NCBI RefSeq assembly: GCF_000716675.1
Contig: NZ_JNXT01000009.1
Location: forward strand, 1-64,000
Reading direction: 5' to 3'
Source: Streptomyces alboflavus
GTDB taxonomy: Bacteria; Actinomycetota; Actinomycetes; Streptomycetales; Streptomycetaceae
Length of the DNA stretch: 64,000 nucleotides
Made by a program: the position numbers and the translations under genes
Shown: one piece after another, positions 8,903 to 20,221 of the stretch
Numbering within the stretch: position 1 is the first letter of the stretch
Layout of the letters: each line of letters begins with the position of its first letter
Notes under the pieces: model-generated
The model's input: only the letters and a program-made list of their open reading frames with translations
The model's database searches: none
What the model was told of the DNA's origin: nothing

Positions 8903-9610
8903 ATGGCTCTGGCAACGCGGACGGACAAACGGCCGTCCCTCCCGCGCACGGTGTGGGACTCGACCGTCGGCAAGAAGACCGTGATGGCGGTGAGCGGCCT
9001 GATCATGCTGCTCTACCTGGTCGCCCACATGATCGGGAACCTGAAGATCTTCTTCGGCCCCGGTGACTTCAACCATTACGCGCACTGGCTGCGCACCCTC
9101 GGCGAGCCCGTCATGCGCTGGGAGTGGACCCTGTGGGTCGTCCGCTTCGGACTCGTCGCCGCCGTCGTCGCGCACGCCGTGTCCGCGTACCAGCTCAGCC
9201 GCCGCGACATCAAGGCGCGCCCGAGCAAGTACGTGCACAGCAAGCCGCGCTCCAGCTACGCGACCCGCACCATGCGCTGGGGCGGGATCATCCTCGGCCT
9301 GTTCATCGTCTGGCACATCCTCGACCTGACGACGGGCACCGTGCACCCGGGTGAGTACGAGCACCTGCACCCGTACCAGAACGTGATCGACACCTTCTCC
9401 ACCTGGTACGGCAACGTCATCTACATCACGGCCGTGGTGGCCCTCGGCTTCCACGTCCGGCACGGGTTCTGGAGCGCCGCCCAGACCCTCGGCGTGGGCA
9501 ACGCGGCCCGCGACCGCTTCCTGAAGGCCTGCGCCAACGGCCTCGCGCTGCTGCTGACCGTGGGCTTCGTCTCCGTACCCGTCGGCGTCATGACCGGAGT
9601 GGTGAGCTGA
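8903..9610 (+). CDS. sdhC: Succinate dehydrogenase cytochrome b subunit
   Basis: A 235-residue membrane anchor of succinate dehydrogenase (complex II), of the b558-type family with about five membrane helices. It anchors SdhA/SdhB to the inner face of the membrane and passes electrons to menaquinone. Conserved histidines for haem and quinone lie in the helices, for example in YLVAHMIGNL, VVAHAVSAY, FIVWHILDL and LGFHVRHGFW. It starts the sdhCAB operon; sdhA follows after three bases. The start lacks a ribosome binding site, which fits a leaderless mRNA. Control by the divergent LysR protein is likely. Confidence 0.93.
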   Translation: MALATRTDKRPSLPRTVWDSTVGKKTVMAVSGLIMLLYLVAHMIGNLKIFFGPGDFNHYAHWLRTLGEPVMRWEWTLWVVRFGLVAAVVAHAVSAYQLSRRDIKARPSKYVHSKPRSSYATRTMRWGGIILGLFIVWHILDLTTGTVHPGEYEHLHPYQNVIDTFSTWYGNVIYITAVVALGFHVRHGFWSAAQTLGVGNAARDRFLKACANGLALLLTVGFVSVPVGVMTGVVS

Positions 9611-9613
9611 CCG

Positions 9614-11559
<1,946 letters not shown>

Positions 11560-11563
<4 letters not shown>

Positions 11564-12306
11564 AGCTCACCCTGCGCGTCTGGCGCCAGAAGAACGCCGA
11601 CGCCGAAGGCGCGATGTCCACGTACGAAGTGGACGGAATCTCCTCGGACATGTCCTTCCTGGAGATGCTCGACACCCTCAACGAAGAGCTCATCGTCAAG
11701 GGCGAGGAGCCGGTCGCGTTCGACCACGACTGCCGTGAGGGCATCTGCGGCGCCTGCTCGCTCGTCATCAACGGCGACGCGCACGGCCCCGAGCGCACCA
11801 CGACCTGCCAGCTGCACATGCGGTCCTTCGACGACGGCGACACCATCGACATCGAGCCGTGGCGGGCGGCCGCCTTCCCGGTCATCAAGGACCTGGTCGT
11901 CGACCGCTCCGCCTTCGACCGCATCATCCAGTCCGGCGGCTACATCAGCGCCCCCACCGGCGCCGCCCCGGAGGCCCACGCGACCCCGGTGCCGAAGCCG
12001 GACGCCGACTTCGCCTTCGAGCACGCCGAGTGCATCGGCTGCGGCGCCTGCGTCGCGGCCTGCCCCAACGGCTCCGCGATGCTCTTCACCTCGGCGAAGG
12101 TGAACCATCTGAACGTGCTGCCGCAGGGCGCCCCCGAGCGCGAGACCCGCGTCCTCGACATGGTCGCGCAGATGGACTCCGAGGGCTTCGGCGGCTGCAC
12201 CCTCACCGGCGAGTGCGCGACGGCCTGCCCGAAGGGCATCCCGCTGCCGTCGATCGCGGCGATGAACAAGGAGTGGCTGCGGGCCGCGCGCAAGGGGCGT
12301 CGCTGA
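11560..12306 (+). CDS. sdhB: Succinate dehydrogenase iron-sulfur subunit
   Basis: A 248-residue electron-transfer subunit. The N-terminal plant-ferredoxin fold holds the [2Fe-2S] ligands in CREGICGAC and the later TTCQ. The C-terminal ferredoxin domain carries [14 protein letters not shown] and [15 protein letters not shown], the ligands for the remaining two clusters. It passes electrons from SdhA flavin to the membrane anchor. ATG 11560 overlaps the sdhA stop. A perfect 9-bp hairpin 61 bases after its stop ends the operon. Confidence 0.95.
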
Positions 12307-12358
12307 GCGCTATGGGGGGGGTCGCCGTTCGTCATCTGCGGGTGCGTCGGGGCTGGTC

Positions 12359-12378
12359 GCGCAGTTCCCCGCGCCCCT
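12359..12378. repeat. Streptomyces intergenic repeat, copy 2
   Basis: The same 20-base word as at 4884-4903, here inside the sdhB terminator and between two convergent genes. Confidence 0.75.
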
Positions 12379-12389
12379 GCGGGCGCGGG
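12368..12389. terminator. Terminator between sdhB and the MBL-fold gene
   Basis: CCCGCGCCC (12368-12376) and GGGCGCGGG (12381-12389) form a perfect 9-bp stem with a CTGC loop. It lies between convergent genes and can serve both. Confidence 0.8.
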
Positions 12390-12393
12390 TTCC

Positions 12394-13398
12394 TCAGCGG
12401 CGGGGCCGTAGATCCGCCCCGTACGCCGTCTTGTAGTCAGGCACCACGAGCCGCGAGCCGGGGCTCACGGCACGGACCTGGGTGAGGAAGTCGTCCAGGT
12501 CCGTGCCGACCTTCCGGGGCGGCTCGGCCAGCGGCCGCTCGAAGTCGTCCCAGTGCACGGGCACGATCACGCCGGGCCGCGCCAGCGCGTCGAGCAGGCG
12601 CGGCACATAGCGGTACGTCGACTCGGTCGACGCCACCGCGAGCATCGCCACATCCGGGGCGAGCCCTGCGAAGGACCGCTCGTCGAAGTCGCTCGCCCCC
12701 ATGAACAGCGCCGACGGCGCGCCGTCCGGCGTCACCTTGAACGCCAGCGTGTCGCCCTCCGGCAGGTCCGCGACCGTCCGGGGCGCCGTCGCGGGCGGCG
12801 CGGTCAGGGTGCCGGGCGCGAAGTAGGAGTACGCGGCGTTGCGGCTGTGCCGCGAACTCGCCACCTCCACCACGTACCCGTCGAAGTCGAGCACCTCGCC
12901 GCCCTTCACGACGACGAGTTGCGCCGCGTCCACGCCGAAGGACCGCAGCACGTGGTACGTCGTCTCGGTCCCGATGACCCGCGCACCCGTCGCCTTCGCG
13001 AGGAACGGCACGTCGTTGAGGTGGTCCCAGTGGGTGTGCGTGACACAGATGACCTCCGGTGTGCCCGCGTGCCTGCGGACCAGCGGCTTGTCGGTGCGCA
13101 GGCGCGTGGTGGGGTCGAAGGCGCCGGTGAACAGGCCGGTGCGGAAGCGGGTGACATAGGGGTCGACGAGCACGGTCGCCGTCTCCCCTTGCCCCCGCTT
13201 CCCCCGCCGTATGTCCGCCCGCCATCCCGAGGTGCCGAGCCAGCGGTACGTGACGGAGTCCGCGGCGCGCGTACGGCTGGCCGCCGGTTCGGTGTCGGCG
13301 GCCGCGGTGCCCGCGAGCATCGGTGCGGCCGCTCCGAGGGCGGCGCCTCGAAGGAGGGTGCGGCGGGCGGGGGTTGTGGTTCTCCCGTGGGTGGTCAT
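12394..13398 (-). CDS. Tat-exported metallo-beta-lactamase fold hydrolase
   Basis: A 334-residue secreted hydrolase. The N terminus carries a twin-arginine signal (RRTLLRG, then an Ala-rich hydrophobic core to about residue 34). The body is an MBL-fold domain with the metal motif THTHWDH at about 118-124 and later metal ligands in GASDFDE and VPVHWDD. It resembles the UlaG/NAPE-PLD-like branch; the substrate is unknown. No ribosome binding site precedes ATG 13398, and a palindrome (13416-13428) lies 18 bases upstream. Its 3' end faces sdhB. Confidence 0.85.
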   Translation of the reverse strand: MTTHGRTTTPARRTLLRGAALGAAAPMLAGTAAADTEPAASRTRAADSVTYRWLGTSGWRADIRRGKRGQGETATVLVDPYVTRFRTGLFTGAFDPTTRLRTDKPLVRRHAGTPEVICVTHTHWDHLNDVPFLAKATGARVIGTETTYHVLRSFGVDAAQLVVVKGGEVLDFDGYVVEVASSRHSRNAAYSYFAPGTLTAPPATAPRTVADLPEGDTLAFKVTPDGAPSALFMGASDFDERSFAGLAPDVAMLAVASTESTYRYVPRLLDALARPGVIVPVHWDDFERPLAEPPRKVGTDLDDFLTQVRAVSPGSRLVVPDYKTAYGADLRPRR

Positions 13399-13415
13399 GG
13401 CGGCAGCGAAGCAGG

Positions 13416-13428
13416 TGACGTGGCGTCA
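13416..13428. promoter_or_regulatory. Palindrome upstream of the MBL-fold gene
   Basis: TGACG-TGG-CGTCA, a perfect 5-bp dyad just upstream of the start at 13398. Its position suits an operator; the cognate protein is unknown. Confidence 0.35.
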
Positions 13429-13507
13429 TGTCCAAGATGGGATCGATCGGGGATCGATATGGTTTCGGCTATCGCGGCAGGTCGGGTGGGGGAGGTGTCC
13501 TGCCGGA

Positions 13508-13704
13508 GGCTCCCCAATCCCGCCCCTTCCCGAAACTGGGGGCGCTGCCCCCAGACCCCCGCTCCTCAAACGCCGGAGGGGCTAGATTTTTCGCCGGTGC
13601 GGCAAGGTTTTAGCCCGTCCGGCGTTTGAGGACGAGGCGCGGAGCGCCGATAACGGGGTCTGGGGCGGAGCCCCAGTTTCGGGAAGGGGCGGGACTGGGG
13701 AGCC
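13508..13704. repeat. Long inverted repeat built of two Streptomyces intergenic repeats
   Basis: Arms 13508-13584 and 13611-13704 are near-complementary copies of one C-rich element that contains a TTCCCGAAACTGGGG core and a TCAAACGCCGGA core. The first 34 bases of the arms differ at about one position. Each arm also folds on itself (CTGGGGGC-GCT-GCCCCCAG in the left one). The element is common in Streptomyces intergenic DNA. It fills the 316-base gap between the uvrA-like stop and the MBL-fold start and probably ends uvrA-like transcription. Confidence 0.8.
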
Positions 13705-13714
13705 CCGCGAGGGC

Positions 13715-16096
13715 CTACCGCCCCAACGCCCGCGCCAGATAAGGCCCCGTCCGGCTGCCGGCGACCCGGGCCACGTCGGCGGGCGGCCCCGCGGCCACCA
13801 CCCGCCCCCCGTCGGCCCCGCCCCCGGGCCCGAGGTCCACCACCCAGTCCGCCCCGGCCACGACAGCCATGTCGTGCTCGACGACGACCACGGAGTTCCC
13901 CCCGTCGACCAACTCGTGCAACTGCCCCACCAGGACCTCGACATCCGCCGGGTGCAGCCCGGCGGTGGGCTCGTCCAGGAGGTAGAGGGTGTGCCCACGC
14001 CGCACCCGCTGCAACTCACTGGCCAGCTTGATCCGTTGTGCCTCCCCGCCGGACAGCTCGGTCGCGGGCTGCCCGAGCCGCAGATAGCCGAGCCCGACGT
14101 CGAGGAGCGCGCGCAGGCTGCGCAGCACGGCGGGGGTGTCGGCGAAGAAGTCGGCGGCGGCCTCGACGGTGAGGTCGAGGACGTCCGCGACGGTGAGCCC
14201 GGCGTGGGTGACCTGAAGGGTCTCGGGGTTGTAGCGGGCGCCCCCGCAGTCCGGGCAGGGGGCGTACGTGCTGGGCAGGAAGAGCAGCTCCACGCTGACG
14301 AACCCCTCGCCCTGGCACGTCTCGCAGCGCCCGCCCGCCACGTTGAAGGAGAACCGGCCCACGCCGTAGCCGCGCGCCCGCGCCTCGTCCGTCTCGGCGA
14401 ACACCTTGCGGACGACGTCGAACAGACCGGTGTAGGTGGCGAGGTTGGAGCGCGGTGTGCGCCCGATCGGCTTCTGGTCGACGCAGACGAGGCGGTCCAC
14501 CCCGGGGAGGTCCGCCGAACTCTCGGCGAGCTCCCCGATGAGCGTGGACTTGCCGGACCCGGAGACCCCCGTCACGGCGGTGAACGCGCCGAGCGGGAAC
14601 TCCGCGGTGACGTCCCGCAGGTTGTGCCGCGTCACCGGACCCACCTTCAACCAGCCGTGCGGCTCCCGCACCTGACGTACCGTCATCGGTGTCCGGTCGA
14701 AGAGGAAGCGGGCCGTCGCCGACTCCGCGACCGCCTCCAGGTCCGCCACCGGACCGCTGTGCAGCACCTGCCCGCCGTGCTCGCCCGCGCGCGGGCCCAC
14801 GTCGACGAGCCAGTCGGCGTGCCGCATCACGTCCAGGTGGTGCTCGACGACGAACACGGAGTTGCCCGCGGCCTTCAGTCGGTCGAGGACGGTGAGCAGG
14901 GACTCCGTGTCGGCGGGGTGCAGTCCGGCGGACGGCTCGTCGAGGACGTACACGACGCCGAAGAGGCCGGAGCGCAACTGTGTGGCCAGGCGCAGGCGTT
15001 GCAGTTCGCCCGCCGAGAGGGTGGGGGTGGCGCGGTCGGGGGAGAGGTAGCCGAGGCCCAGCTCGGTGATGGTGGCGATGCGGGCGAGCAGGTCGGCGGT
15101 CAGGACTTCCGCCGTCTCCGCTCCGGCCGCACCCGAGCCCGAACCGGCGGCATCCTCGAGGCGCGTGGCCAGTTCGGCGAGGGGCAGCGCGGACAGCTCC
15201 GCGATGGTGCGGCCCGCGAACGTGACCGCGAGCGCCTCGGGCCGCAGCCTGCTGCCGCCGCACGCCGGGCACGGCTCGCTGGCGAGGAAACGCTCGGCCT
15301 TCGTGCGCAGCGTCGGGCTCTTGGAGTCGGAGAACGTCTTCATGACGTAGCGCCGTGCGCTCATGTAGGTGCCCTGGTACGGGCGTTGGATGCGGCCCGC
15401 GTCACGCACCGGATGGACCGTCACGACCGGCTGTTCGTCGGTGAACAGGATCCAGTCCCGGTCGGCCTGCGGCAGCTCGCGCCACGGCCGGTCCACGTCG
15501 TGCCCGAGGGTGTCGAGGACGTCCCGCAGGTTCTTGCCCTGCCAGGCGCCGGGCCAGGCGGCGATGGCGCCCTCGCGGATGGACAGCGAGGGGTCGGGGA
15601 CGAGCAGCTCCTCGGTCGTGCGGTGCACCTTGCCGAGGCCGTGGCACTTCGGACAGGCCCCGGCCGCGGTGTTCGGCGAGAACGCGTCGGAGTCGAGGCG
15701 CTCGGCACCCTCCGGGTAGTCGCCCGCGCGCGAGAACAGCATCCGCAGGGAATTGGAGAGCGTCGTCACCGTGCCCACCGACGAGCGGGAGGTCGGCGCC
15801 GCACGGCGCTGCTGGAGCGACACCGCGGGCGGCAGGCCGGTGATCTCCCCGACTTTCGGCGCGCCCACCTGGTGGATCAGCCGGCGCGCGTACGGGGCGA
15901 CCGACTCGAAGTAGCGCCGCTGGGCCTCCGCGTAGATCGTCCCGAAGGCCAGCGAGGACTTCCCGGAGCCGGAGACGCCGGTGAACACGGCGAGGACGTC
16001 GCGCGGGACGTCCACGTCGACACCGCGCAGATTGTGCTCGCGGGCACCCCGGACCCGGACGAAGGGGTCGTGCTCGTGGGCGGGGCGGCTGTGCAT
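13715..16096 (-). CDS. Class II UvrA paralogue (UvrA2/DrrC-like ABC protein)
   Basis: A 793-residue soluble protein with two ABC ATPase modules. Walker A motifs are [14 protein letters not shown] and [13 protein letters not shown]; signature motifs are [13 protein letters not shown] and [13 protein letters not shown]. Zinc-finger cysteine pairs [22 protein letters not shown] and CPDCGG match UvrA. True UvrA is about 950 residues, and this one lacks the extra UvrB-binding part, so it belongs to the short class II UvrA proteins linked to drug or lesion resistance. ATG 16096 is used because GGAG lies seven bases upstream. A long inverted repeat follows the stop. Confidence 0.85.
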   Translation of the reverse strand: MHSRPAHEHDPFVRVRGAREHNLRGVDVDVPRDVLAVFTGVSGSGKSSLAFGTIYAEAQRRYFESVAPYARRLIHQVGAPKVGEITGLPPAVSLQQRRAAPTSRSSVGTVTTLSNSLRMLFSRAGDYPEGAERLDSDAFSPNTAAGACPKCHGLGKVHRTTEELLVPDPSLSIREGAIAAWPGAWQGKNLRDVLDTLGHDVDRPWRELPQADRDWILFTDEQPVVTVHPVRDAGRIQRPYQGTYMSARRYVMKTFSDSKSPTLRTKAERFLASEPCPACGGSRLRPEALAVTFAGRTIAELSALPLAELATRLEDAAGSGSGAAGAETAEVLTADLLARIATITELGLGYLSPDRATPTLSAGELQRLRLATQLRSGLFGVVYVLDEPSAGLHPADTESLLTVLDRLKAAGNSVFVVEHHLDVMRHADWLVDVGPRAGEHGGQVLHSGPVADLEAVAESATARFLFDRTPMTVRQVREPHGWLKVGPVTRHNLRDVTAEFPLGAFTAVTGVSGSGKSTLIGELAESSADLPGVDRLVCVDQKPIGRTPRSNLATYTGLFDVVRKVFAETDEARARGYGVGRFSFNVAGGRCETCQGEGFVSVELLFLPSTYAPCPDCGGARYNPETLQVTHAGLTVADVLDLTVEAAADFFADTPAVLRSLRALLDVGLGYLRLGQPATELSGGEAQRIKLASELQRVRRGHTLYLLDEPTAGLHPADVEVLVGQLHELVDGGNSVVVVEHDMAVVAGADWVVDLGPGGGADGGRVVAAGPPADVARVAGSRTGPYLARALGR

Positions 16097-16182
16097 GGGC
16101 GGGCTCCGTACCGGGCTCGGGGGCAAACCCCACGATTCTAGGCCGGGGCCCGATCCGCACCCCGGGGCGTCCGGGCCGGGCC

Positions 16183-17247
16183 TCAGGCGCCCTCGGGGGC
16201 TCGCAGCCCGGCGATCCGGGCGAGCCGCCGGAACGACTCCCTGAGGCCCTCGCGGTCGTACGTGCTCGTGGTGACCAGGACCTCCTGGGCGCCGCTCTCC
16301 TTGAGCAGCGTCTTAAGATCCGCGGCTACCTCGTCCTCGGTGCCGTGGATGTGCCCGCGCAACCCCGACTCGTAGAAGCCGCGCTCCTTCTCCGTCATCG
16401 CGCCCGTCGCCGCGCGCTCCTCGACGCTCTCGGCGGACGGCAGCGGCGGGAACGTGCCGTGCGTGCGGGAGTACGCCAGCGACCAGGCCTCGGGGACGAG
16501 TAGACGGCGGGCCGCCTCCTTCGACTCCGCGACGGCGATCGTGCCCGAGATGACCACGTACGGCTCGGCGGACCAGATGGAGGGCCGGAACGCGGCGCGG
16601 TAGCGGTCGACGGCGGCGAGCATCTTCTCGCGGCCCCTGATGTCGCCGACGACCATCGGCAGCCCCGCCTCCGCGGCGATCCTGGCGCCCTCGCCGATCG
16701 CGAGGACGTACGGCGGGACGCGCATCCCCTCGGCCGGGCGCGCGTGCACGCCCGTGTCCGAGGTGCCGTGGAACCAGCCGAGGAGTTCGGTGAGGTGCTC
16801 CGCGAAGTCGTCCGCGTCGTGCTTGTCGCGGCCGAGCGCCCTGCGCACCCCGTCCGTGAACCCCACCGAACGGCCGAGCCCCATGTCGATCCGCCCCGGG
16901 AAGAGCGCTTCGAGGACGCCGAACTGCTCGGCCACCACCAGCGGCTGATGGTTCGGCAGCATCACGCCGCCGGTGCCCACGCGGATCGTCCGCGTGGCAC
17001 CGGCGACGGCCGCCGCGAGCACCGTCGGCGCGGAACCGGCGACTCCGGGCACGCCGTGGTGCTCGGACACCCAGAAGCGGTGGTAGCCGAGCGCCTCCAG
17101 CTCCTGGGCGAGGGCGACGGTGTCCCGCAGGGGCTCCGCGGAGTCGTGTCCCTCACGGGTGCGGGAGCGGTCGAGGACGGAGAACCGCACCCCCTCGGTG
17201 CGGGAGGCCGCTGTCCGCGGCAGGTCGCTCTGCTGTTGCTCTCGCAC
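16183..17247 (-). CDS. Luciferase-like flavin-dependent oxidoreductase (MsnO8 type)
   Basis: A 354-residue TIM-barrel flavin monooxygenase of the bacterial-luciferase family, MsnO8-like branch. Family marks are FSVLDRS at the first strand, YHRFWVSEHHGVPGVAGSAP, IRVGTGGVMLPNHQPLVVAEQF and GRIDMGLGRS. It should use reduced FMN or F420; the substrate is unknown. GTG 17247 is preferred because GGAG stands five bases upstream, while ATG 17307 has no such site. The fold only begins near GTG 17190, so the first residues may be a short extension. It is followed by the reductase gene on the same strand but not tightly linked. Confidence 0.8.
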   Translation of the reverse strand: MREQQQSDLPRTAASRTEGVRFSVLDRSRTREGHDSAEPLRDTVALAQELEALGYHRFWVSEHHGVPGVAGSAPTVLAAAVAGATRTIRVGTGGVMLPNHQPLVVAEQFGVLEALFPGRIDMGLGRSVGFTDGVRRALGRDKHDADDFAEHLTELLGWFHGTSDTGVHARPAEGMRVPPYVLAIGEGARIAAEAGLPMVVGDIRGREKMLAAVDRYRAAFRPSIWSAEPYVVISGTIAVAESKEAARRLLVPEAWSLAYSRTHGTFPPLPSAESVEERAATGAMTEKERGFYESGLRGHIHGTEDEVAADLKTLLKESGAQEVLVTTSTYDREGLRESFRRLARIAGLRAPEGA

Positions 17248-17364
17248 GGCTGCTCCGGGGGAGTGGGATCCGGCTGTCACCCGGCTGATCTCCGCTGCAG
17301 CTTCCATGATCCGTCAGGCGTGCGGGGCGGGCAAAGTGATTCTGATCTCCGCGACGGCGGCCTG

Positions 17365-18282
17365 TCAGCGGCGGCCCAGCAGGTCGGTGACCCGGATGAA
17401 CCCGTCGGCGCCGTGGCCCTGCCCGATGGCGCGGCGGGCCAGGCCCTCGGCGGCACGCATCACGCCCGCGTCGATGCCGTGGGCCTCGGACGTGTGGACG
17501 ATGTGGGCCATGGACGAGGCGACCGACGTGAGGGGGGTGCCCTCGGCGGAGGCCGTGCCCGCGTCCACCTCCGCCGCGAGCCCCTCGAAGATGGGCGGGA
17601 GGATGTCGCCGATGCCCTTGGCGAACGGCGCAAGATCGCCCGCGGTGATCCCCTCGGCCCGCGCCACGGTCACGGCGTGGGCATAGCCCGCCATGGCCGT
17701 CCAGAAGATGTCGAGCAGCGCGATGTCGTAGGCCGCGGCCCGGCCGATCTCCTCGCCGAGGTGGGTGTGGGTGCCGCCCAGGGCCTCCAGGACGGGCCGG
17801 TGCTCGCCGTAGAGGTCCTGCGGGCCGCTGTGGATGAACACCCCGGCCGGAGTGCCGATGGTCGGCGTCGGCGTCATGATCGCGCCGTCCAGATAGCGCA
17901 CGCCGTGCTCGGCCGCCCAGGCCGCCGCGTCCCGCGCCCGGTCCGGCGTGTCCGCGGTCAGGTTGACCACCGTGCGGCCCTTGAGCGCGGCGGTGACCTC
18001 CTCGTGCCGCAACACGGCGTCCACCGCGTCGTAGTTCACCACGCAGACCACCGTCAGGTCGCTCGCGGCAACCGCCTCCGCCACCGTCCCCGCGCTCACC
18101 GCGCCCCGCGCGACCAGCTCTTCGTCCCGGCCCGGCGTCCGGTTCCAGACCGTGGTGCGCACCCCGGCGTCGAGGAACGCGCCCGCCAGGGCCCGACCCA
18201 TCGGTCCCAGACCGATCACGGTGACGGCAGACTGTTCCGTGGATGTGGAAGTAGAAGTGGATGTGGATGTGGATACGGGCAT
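17365..18282 (-). CDS. NAD(P)-dependent beta-hydroxyacid dehydrogenase / imine reductase-like protein
   Basis: A 305-residue two-domain dehydrogenase. The Rossmann start VTVIGLGPMGRALAGAFLDAG and WNRTPGR (a basic residue after the second strand suggests NADPH) are followed by an all-helical domain with SEAHGID and a terminal GADGFIRV. The catalytic lysine of 3-hydroxyisobutyrate dehydrogenases is not obvious at its usual place, so imine-reductase-like activity is possible. GGAG lies seven bases before ATG 18282. An odd Ser-Thr repeat sits just after the start. The gene is divergent from an HxlR regulator 60 bases away, a common pairing that suggests HxlR controls it. Confidence 0.8.
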   Translation of the reverse strand: MPVSTSTSTSTSTSTEQSAVTVIGLGPMGRALAGAFLDAGVRTTVWNRTPGRDEELVARGAVSAGTVAEAVAASDLTVVCVVNYDAVDAVLRHEEVTAALKGRTVVNLTADTPDRARDAAAWAAEHGVRYLDGAIMTPTPTIGTPAGVFIHSGPQDLYGEHRPVLEALGGTHTHLGEEIGRAAAYDIALLDIFWTAMAGYAHAVTVARAEGITAGDLAPFAKGIGDILPPIFEGLAAEVDAGTASAEGTPLTSVASSMAHIVHTSEAHGIDAGVMRAAEGLARRAIGQGHGADGFIRVTDLLGRR

Positions 18283-18342
18283 GGCTCGACTCCATAGATG
18301 ATTGACATGACGACAGATGTAGTGAGGGGCGAGGGGGAGAAG

Positions 18343-18693
18343 ATGACGCGCAGTCGTGCTCAGGATCCGGACGTGTGCGGGGTGACCGCCGCGATCGCTG
18401 TGATCGACGGGAAGTGGAAGACCGCCCTGCTGTGGCTCCTCGAATCCGGGCCGCAACGCCCCGGTGCACTGCGTCGGCAACTGCCGGGCCTCAGCGAGAA
18501 GGTGCTGACGCAGGCGCTGCGCGAGATGGAGAGCGACGGCCTGGTGCACCGGGAGGTGCACGACACGCTTCCGCTCAAGACCCTCTACTCCCTGACCGTG
18601 TTCGGCCGGGAACTCTCCGAGGCGCTGGGTCCCGTCTCCGACTGGGGCCACCGCCGCCTGAGCAGGCTCACCGACGTCCAGTCGGCTTCCTGA
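18343..18693 (+). CDS. HxlR-family winged-helix regulator
   Basis: A 116-residue HxlR-type regulator. It has the conserved N-terminal cysteine (DPDVCGVTAAIAVIDGKWKTALLWLL) that in some members senses electrophiles or redox change, and the recognition region LPGLSEKVLTQALREMESDGLV. ATG 18343 is chosen because GAGGGGGAG lies just upstream; ATG 18298 in the same frame has no such site. It probably represses the divergent reductase gene. ACAT-N8-ATGT near 18305-18320 is a possible operator half pair. Confidence 0.85.
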   Translation: MTRSRAQDPDVCGVTAAIAVIDGKWKTALLWLLESGPQRPGALRRQLPGLSEKVLTQALREMESDGLVHREVHDTLPLKTLYSLTVFGRELSEALGPVSDWGHRRLSRLTDVQSAS

Positions 18694-18815
18694 CACAGCA
18701 CACGACCACCCCGCTTCCCGTCCCGGATCCGGTGGCCCCGCGGCCGCCCCACATCAGGATCACCCGAGCGCCGGACACCGCCAAGTACCCACAAAAAAGT
18801 GGGTACGGCGGGCGC

Positions 18816-19943
18816 TCAGGCCGGCTCGGCCATCAGCCGGTGGCAGGCGTCGACCAGCGGATGGGCGTCGTGGGGCCGCCCCGCCCGCTCCAGGCCCACG
18901 AGGGTCACCGAGGTGTCCACGAGCGTGCGGCACCGCTCCGCGCGCCGCCTCACGAACGCCCCGAGACCCGCCGCGGTCGACTCGTGCCGCTCCAGTTCCT
19001 CGGCGAGCAGCAAGCCGTCCTCGACAGCGAGGGCCGCGCCGCTGGCCATCTGCGGCGCGGGCGCGTGCGCGGCGTCCCCGATGACCACGCCGTTGCCCCG
19101 GTTCCACGGGCCTTTCAGGCACCCCGTCAGCACGGGGCGGCGTACCACCGCATCCGCACCGGACACCGCAGGGCGGATCTCCCGTACCCGGGCGGCGAAG
19201 GGAGCGAGCAACTCCCGCAGGCGGGCGGCGAGTTCATGCTCGGGCAGGACGTTCCGCGCCACGCCGTTCTCCGTGAGGAACACATACGCCTGGCTGTCCG
19301 AGACGGGCACGAGGCCCGCCGAGTCCGGCTTCCCGGCGAAGTGGTGGATCCCGGTGAGCCACGAGGGGCGGGGCACCAGCGCCCGCCAGACCATCTGCCC
19401 CTGATAGCCGACCGGGCTCTCGAAGCCCAGCAGCCGCCGCACCGTCGAGCGGATCCCGTCCGCGCCGACCAGCAGCTCGACCTGACGCACCGTCCCGTCC
19501 GACAGCCGCACCCGGACGAGCCCTCCGTCCTGCTCCACCGCCATGACAGTCAGCCCGTGCCGCACCACGACGCCGCACCGCTCGGCCTCCGCGCGCAGGA
19601 CGCGGTGCAGCAGCGGGCGTGCGATCCCCGCCATCGCCGGTCGCCGCGCACCGATGAGGCGCGGCAACGGGACCTCGCCCGCGGGTTCGCCGTCCACCTC
19701 CACGTGCGTGATGACGCTCATGCCGTACGCCTCGGCCAGACACGCGTCCGCGAGGCCCAGCGCGTCCAGCGCGCGCAGCGCGGGACCCGTCAGGCAGAGC
19801 CCCCAGCCGGACGTCGAATCCGACGGGCCGAGCTCGGCGATCTCCACCTGCCAGCCCTTGCGTGCCAGGGCCGTGGCCGCCGTCAGACCGGCGACGCCCG
19901 CACCTACGATCACGGCTGTCCGTGCACCGCGAGAACTCTCCAT
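18816..19943 (-). CDS. FAD-dependent monooxygenase (PHBH fold)
   Basis: A 375-residue aromatic-hydroxylase-type monooxygenase using FAD and NAD(P)H. The start shows AVIVGAGVAGLTAATAL, the middle VGADGIRS (DG motif) and the end NGVVIGDAAHAPAP (GD motif). The substrate is unknown; homologues act on aromatic compounds or tetracycline-like molecules. ATG 19943 has a perfect GGAGG five bases before it. The ribosome-binding segment is duplicated 18 bases upstream. The gene stands alone, convergent with the HxlR gene. Confidence 0.85.
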   Translation of the reverse strand: MESSRGARTAVIVGAGVAGLTAATALARKGWQVEIAELGPSDSTSGWGLCLTGPALRALDALGLADACLAEAYGMSVITHVEVDGEPAGEVPLPRLIGARRPAMAGIARPLLHRVLRAEAERCGVVVRHGLTVMAVEQDGGLVRVRLSDGTVRQVELLVGADGIRSTVRRLLGFESPVGYQGQMVWRALVPRPSWLTGIHHFAGKPDSAGLVPVSDSQAYVFLTENGVARNVLPEHELAARLRELLAPFAARVREIRPAVSGADAVVRRPVLTGCLKGPWNRGNGVVIGDAAHAPAPQMASGAALAVEDGLLLAEELERHESTAAGLGAFVRRRAERCRTLVDTSVTLVGLERAGRPHDAHPLVDACHRLMAEPA

Positions 19944-19952
19944 GTACGCCTC

Positions 19953-19982
19953 CAGAGCGACGATTTCCTTCAGAGCGACGAT
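19953..19982 (-). promoter_or_regulatory. Duplicated ribosome-binding segment before the FAD monooxygenase
   Basis: CAGAGCGACGAT occurs at 19953-19964 and 19971-19982, an 18-base period. On the gene strand this duplicates ATCGTCGCTCTG plus a purine-rich AAGG or GAGG. Only the copy next to the gene is correctly spaced from ATG 19943. Confidence 0.4.
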
Positions 19983-20221
19983 GTCCTCGCGACCGTAGGC
20001 GGCGGCGGGGTGCCACCCTGTCCACATCCGGCGAGGAACATCCGCCGTCGGCAACGGGCCGCCGCCCACAACCCGCCGGGAGGGCTCTAAGGTGCCTGCG
20101 CCCCGGACCTAAGGCAGCGCGCGCCCCGCAGGATCCGAAGACCTCCCGATGCGGCGCCCCCACCTTGGTGACGACGCTGGAAGCACACCGAATGACCAGC
20201 TCGTCGAAGGAGGCCGTCGTG

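Noticed and set aside
13874..16141. 755-codon frame opposite the uvrA-like gene
   Set aside because: The minus strand carries two ABC modules and zinc fingers; the plus reading has none.
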